Source of the DNA: JBCCGR01 sp039029195
GTDB lineage: Bacteria; Pseudomonadota; Alphaproteobacteria; Rhizobiales; Rhizobiaceae
Length of the DNA stretch: 64,000 bases
Assembly: GCA_039029195.1 (NCBI GenBank)
Contig: JBCCGR010000019.1
Location: 14,475-78,474 of the forward strand
Direction: 5' to 3'
Below, piece by piece: positions 63,290-64,000 of the stretch (position 1 is its first letter; each line of letters opens with the position of its first letter). The notes under the pieces are model-generated. The model did no database searches, had not been told where the DNA came from, and saw only the letters and a program-made list of their open reading frames with translations. The translations under genes were made by a program, and so were the position numbers.

Positions 63290-64000
63290 CAGAGTGTGGC
63301 ACCTGGTGGAGGTGCGATGGTCAGCGGTTTCTCAGGTTCTGTCAAATCAAGCAAGGCTGGTTCAGCACCACAGATTTTCAGCAGTGAACGCACCAAACGA
63401 AGTGCCGCGGGTTTTGAAATGATCGCAACGATGGTTGCGAAAATCAGCGCAACATCCAAAAGCACAGAACTGTGCTCCACATACATGAGCCCAAGGCGGC
63501 TCTTCCACGGCCGAATCACGCGATCATAGGTGTCATCTGCGGACTCTCCGGGTCGACCCGTTTCCTCAATGATCTCACCCTCGTTGGAGAACACGATTGA
63601 AGAAAAGTCTGTAATGCCGGGGCGGGCAAGCAACAGGCGCTGTTCTTCGCTGGTATAGACGGCAACACCGGCCAGCGTATTGGGGCGTGGGCCTACGAGG
63701 CTCATTTCGCCCGTCAGCACATTCCACAGCTGTGTGAGTTCATCCAGCTTGTAGCGGCGGATAAACTGGCCGAGGGGTGTGATGCGGTTGTCGGTGGCGG
63801 ATGTGGATTCCACACCGGACTTGTCGGCGCCGACAATCATGGACCGCATCTTCATGAGCTTGAACAGCCTGCCGCCGCGGCCCACACGGTCAGGCTTGTA
63901 GATCGGGTCATGGCCATCCTGTCGCCAGACCAGAAACAACAAGAGGCCGATAAAGGGCGAAAAGACAATCAACCCGAGTGCTGATGCGAGAATGTCGAAC
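63289..64000 (-). CDS. Bacterial sugar transferase (undecaprenyl-phosphate glycosyl-1-phosphate transferase), 5' truncated
   Basis: About 236 residues are visible; the frame stays open to the window edge (FDILASALGLIVFSPF precedes the first internal start), so the N-terminus lies outside. Family motifs are present: KMRSMIVGADKSG, YKLDELTQLWNVLTGEMSLVGPRPN (in part) and ARPGITDFSSIVF. The enzyme transfers a sugar-1-phosphate from a UDP-sugar to undecaprenyl phosphate to start glycan synthesis. Most members have about 200-220 residues after the membrane helix, so the C-terminal tail (from about KPAALRLVRSLLK) is an extension that may be a second membrane helix. Confidence 0.9.
   Translation of the reverse strand, partial: FDILASALGLIVFSPFIGLLLFLVWRQDGHDPIYKPDRVGRGGRLFKLMKMRSMIVGADKSGVESTSATDNRITPLGQFIRRYKLDELTQLWNVLTGEMSLVGPRPNTLAGVAVYTSEEQRLLLARPGITDFSSIVFSNEGEIIEETGRPGESADDTYDRVIRPWKSRLGLMYVEHSSVLLDVALIFATIVAIISKPAALRLVRSLLKICGAEPALLDLTEPEKPLTIAPPPGATL

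Overview
The window looks like a chromosomal segment of an alphaproteobacterium, most probably of the order Hyphomicrobiales (Rhizobiales) and perhaps a marine or saprophytic genus. This placement is inferred from gene content and order: hemC-hemD-mitofilin-like-hemY, lptM-lysA-DUF4175, a class I polyhydroxybutyrate (PHB) system with phasin, RutR-controlled pyrimidine degradation, and many ABC uptake systems. GC content looks moderate and fairly even; the stretch around 48.3-49.0 kb is visibly more AT-rich. I saw no rRNA, tRNA, CRISPR array, insertion sequence or prophage.

Layout. 1-1276: 3' part of a GGDEF-EAL signalling protein. 1371-6601: heme block hemC-hemD, then a mitofilin-like membrane protein and hemY. 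6688-12362: YcaQ-type DNA glycosylase, class III CoA-transferase, M15-like lipoprotein, DUF1761 membrane protein and acetyl-CoA synthetase. 12414-21294 (minus strand): a probable eight-gene sugar operon (binding protein, two permeases, ATPase, two TIM-barrel isomerases, Gfo/Idh/MocA dehydrogenase, intracellular GH43 glycosidase), divergent from a LacI regulator; the shared promoter region carries two copies of a perfect 14-bp palindrome. 22566-31414: malate synthase G, phasin (with repeated PhaR-like sites in its promoter), a polar amino acid ABC transporter, PHB synthase and, divergently, PHB depolymerase.

31505-39569: DUF4175 protein, lysA, lptM, an ACP plus ketosynthase pair of unknown product, and a secreted RTX-type protein. 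39618-45813: branched-chain amino acid type ABC transporter (livF-G-M-H and binding protein) and phaB. 46081-48880: small toxin-antitoxin-like pair, GNAT acetyltransferase, EamA exporter, an unrecognised ORF. 49011-58310: rutR with a near-perfect RutR operator, then a cluster for reductive pyrimidine (or hydantoin) breakdown: cupin, N-carbamoyl amidohydrolase, nitroreductase-family flavoprotein, dihydropyrimidinase, and an NMT1/SsuBC-type ABC transporter with an embedded GNAT gene. 58565-64000: start of a surface polysaccharide locus (CapD/FlaA1-like epimerase, O-antigen ligase/polymerase-like protein, glycosyltransferase, bacterial sugar transferase cut by the window end).

How it fits together. 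The window describes a heterotroph that imports sugars, amino acids and probably pyrimidine-type compounds, feeds acetate and glyoxylate into central metabolism (acs, glcB), and stores carbon as PHB (phaB, phaC, phasin, phaZ). phaA and a dihydropyrimidine dehydrogenase are not in the window. The least explained items are the stand-alone ACP-ketosynthase pair, the nitroreductase inside the pyrimidine cluster, the ORF at 48341-48880, and the antitoxin-like protein at 46081-46320.
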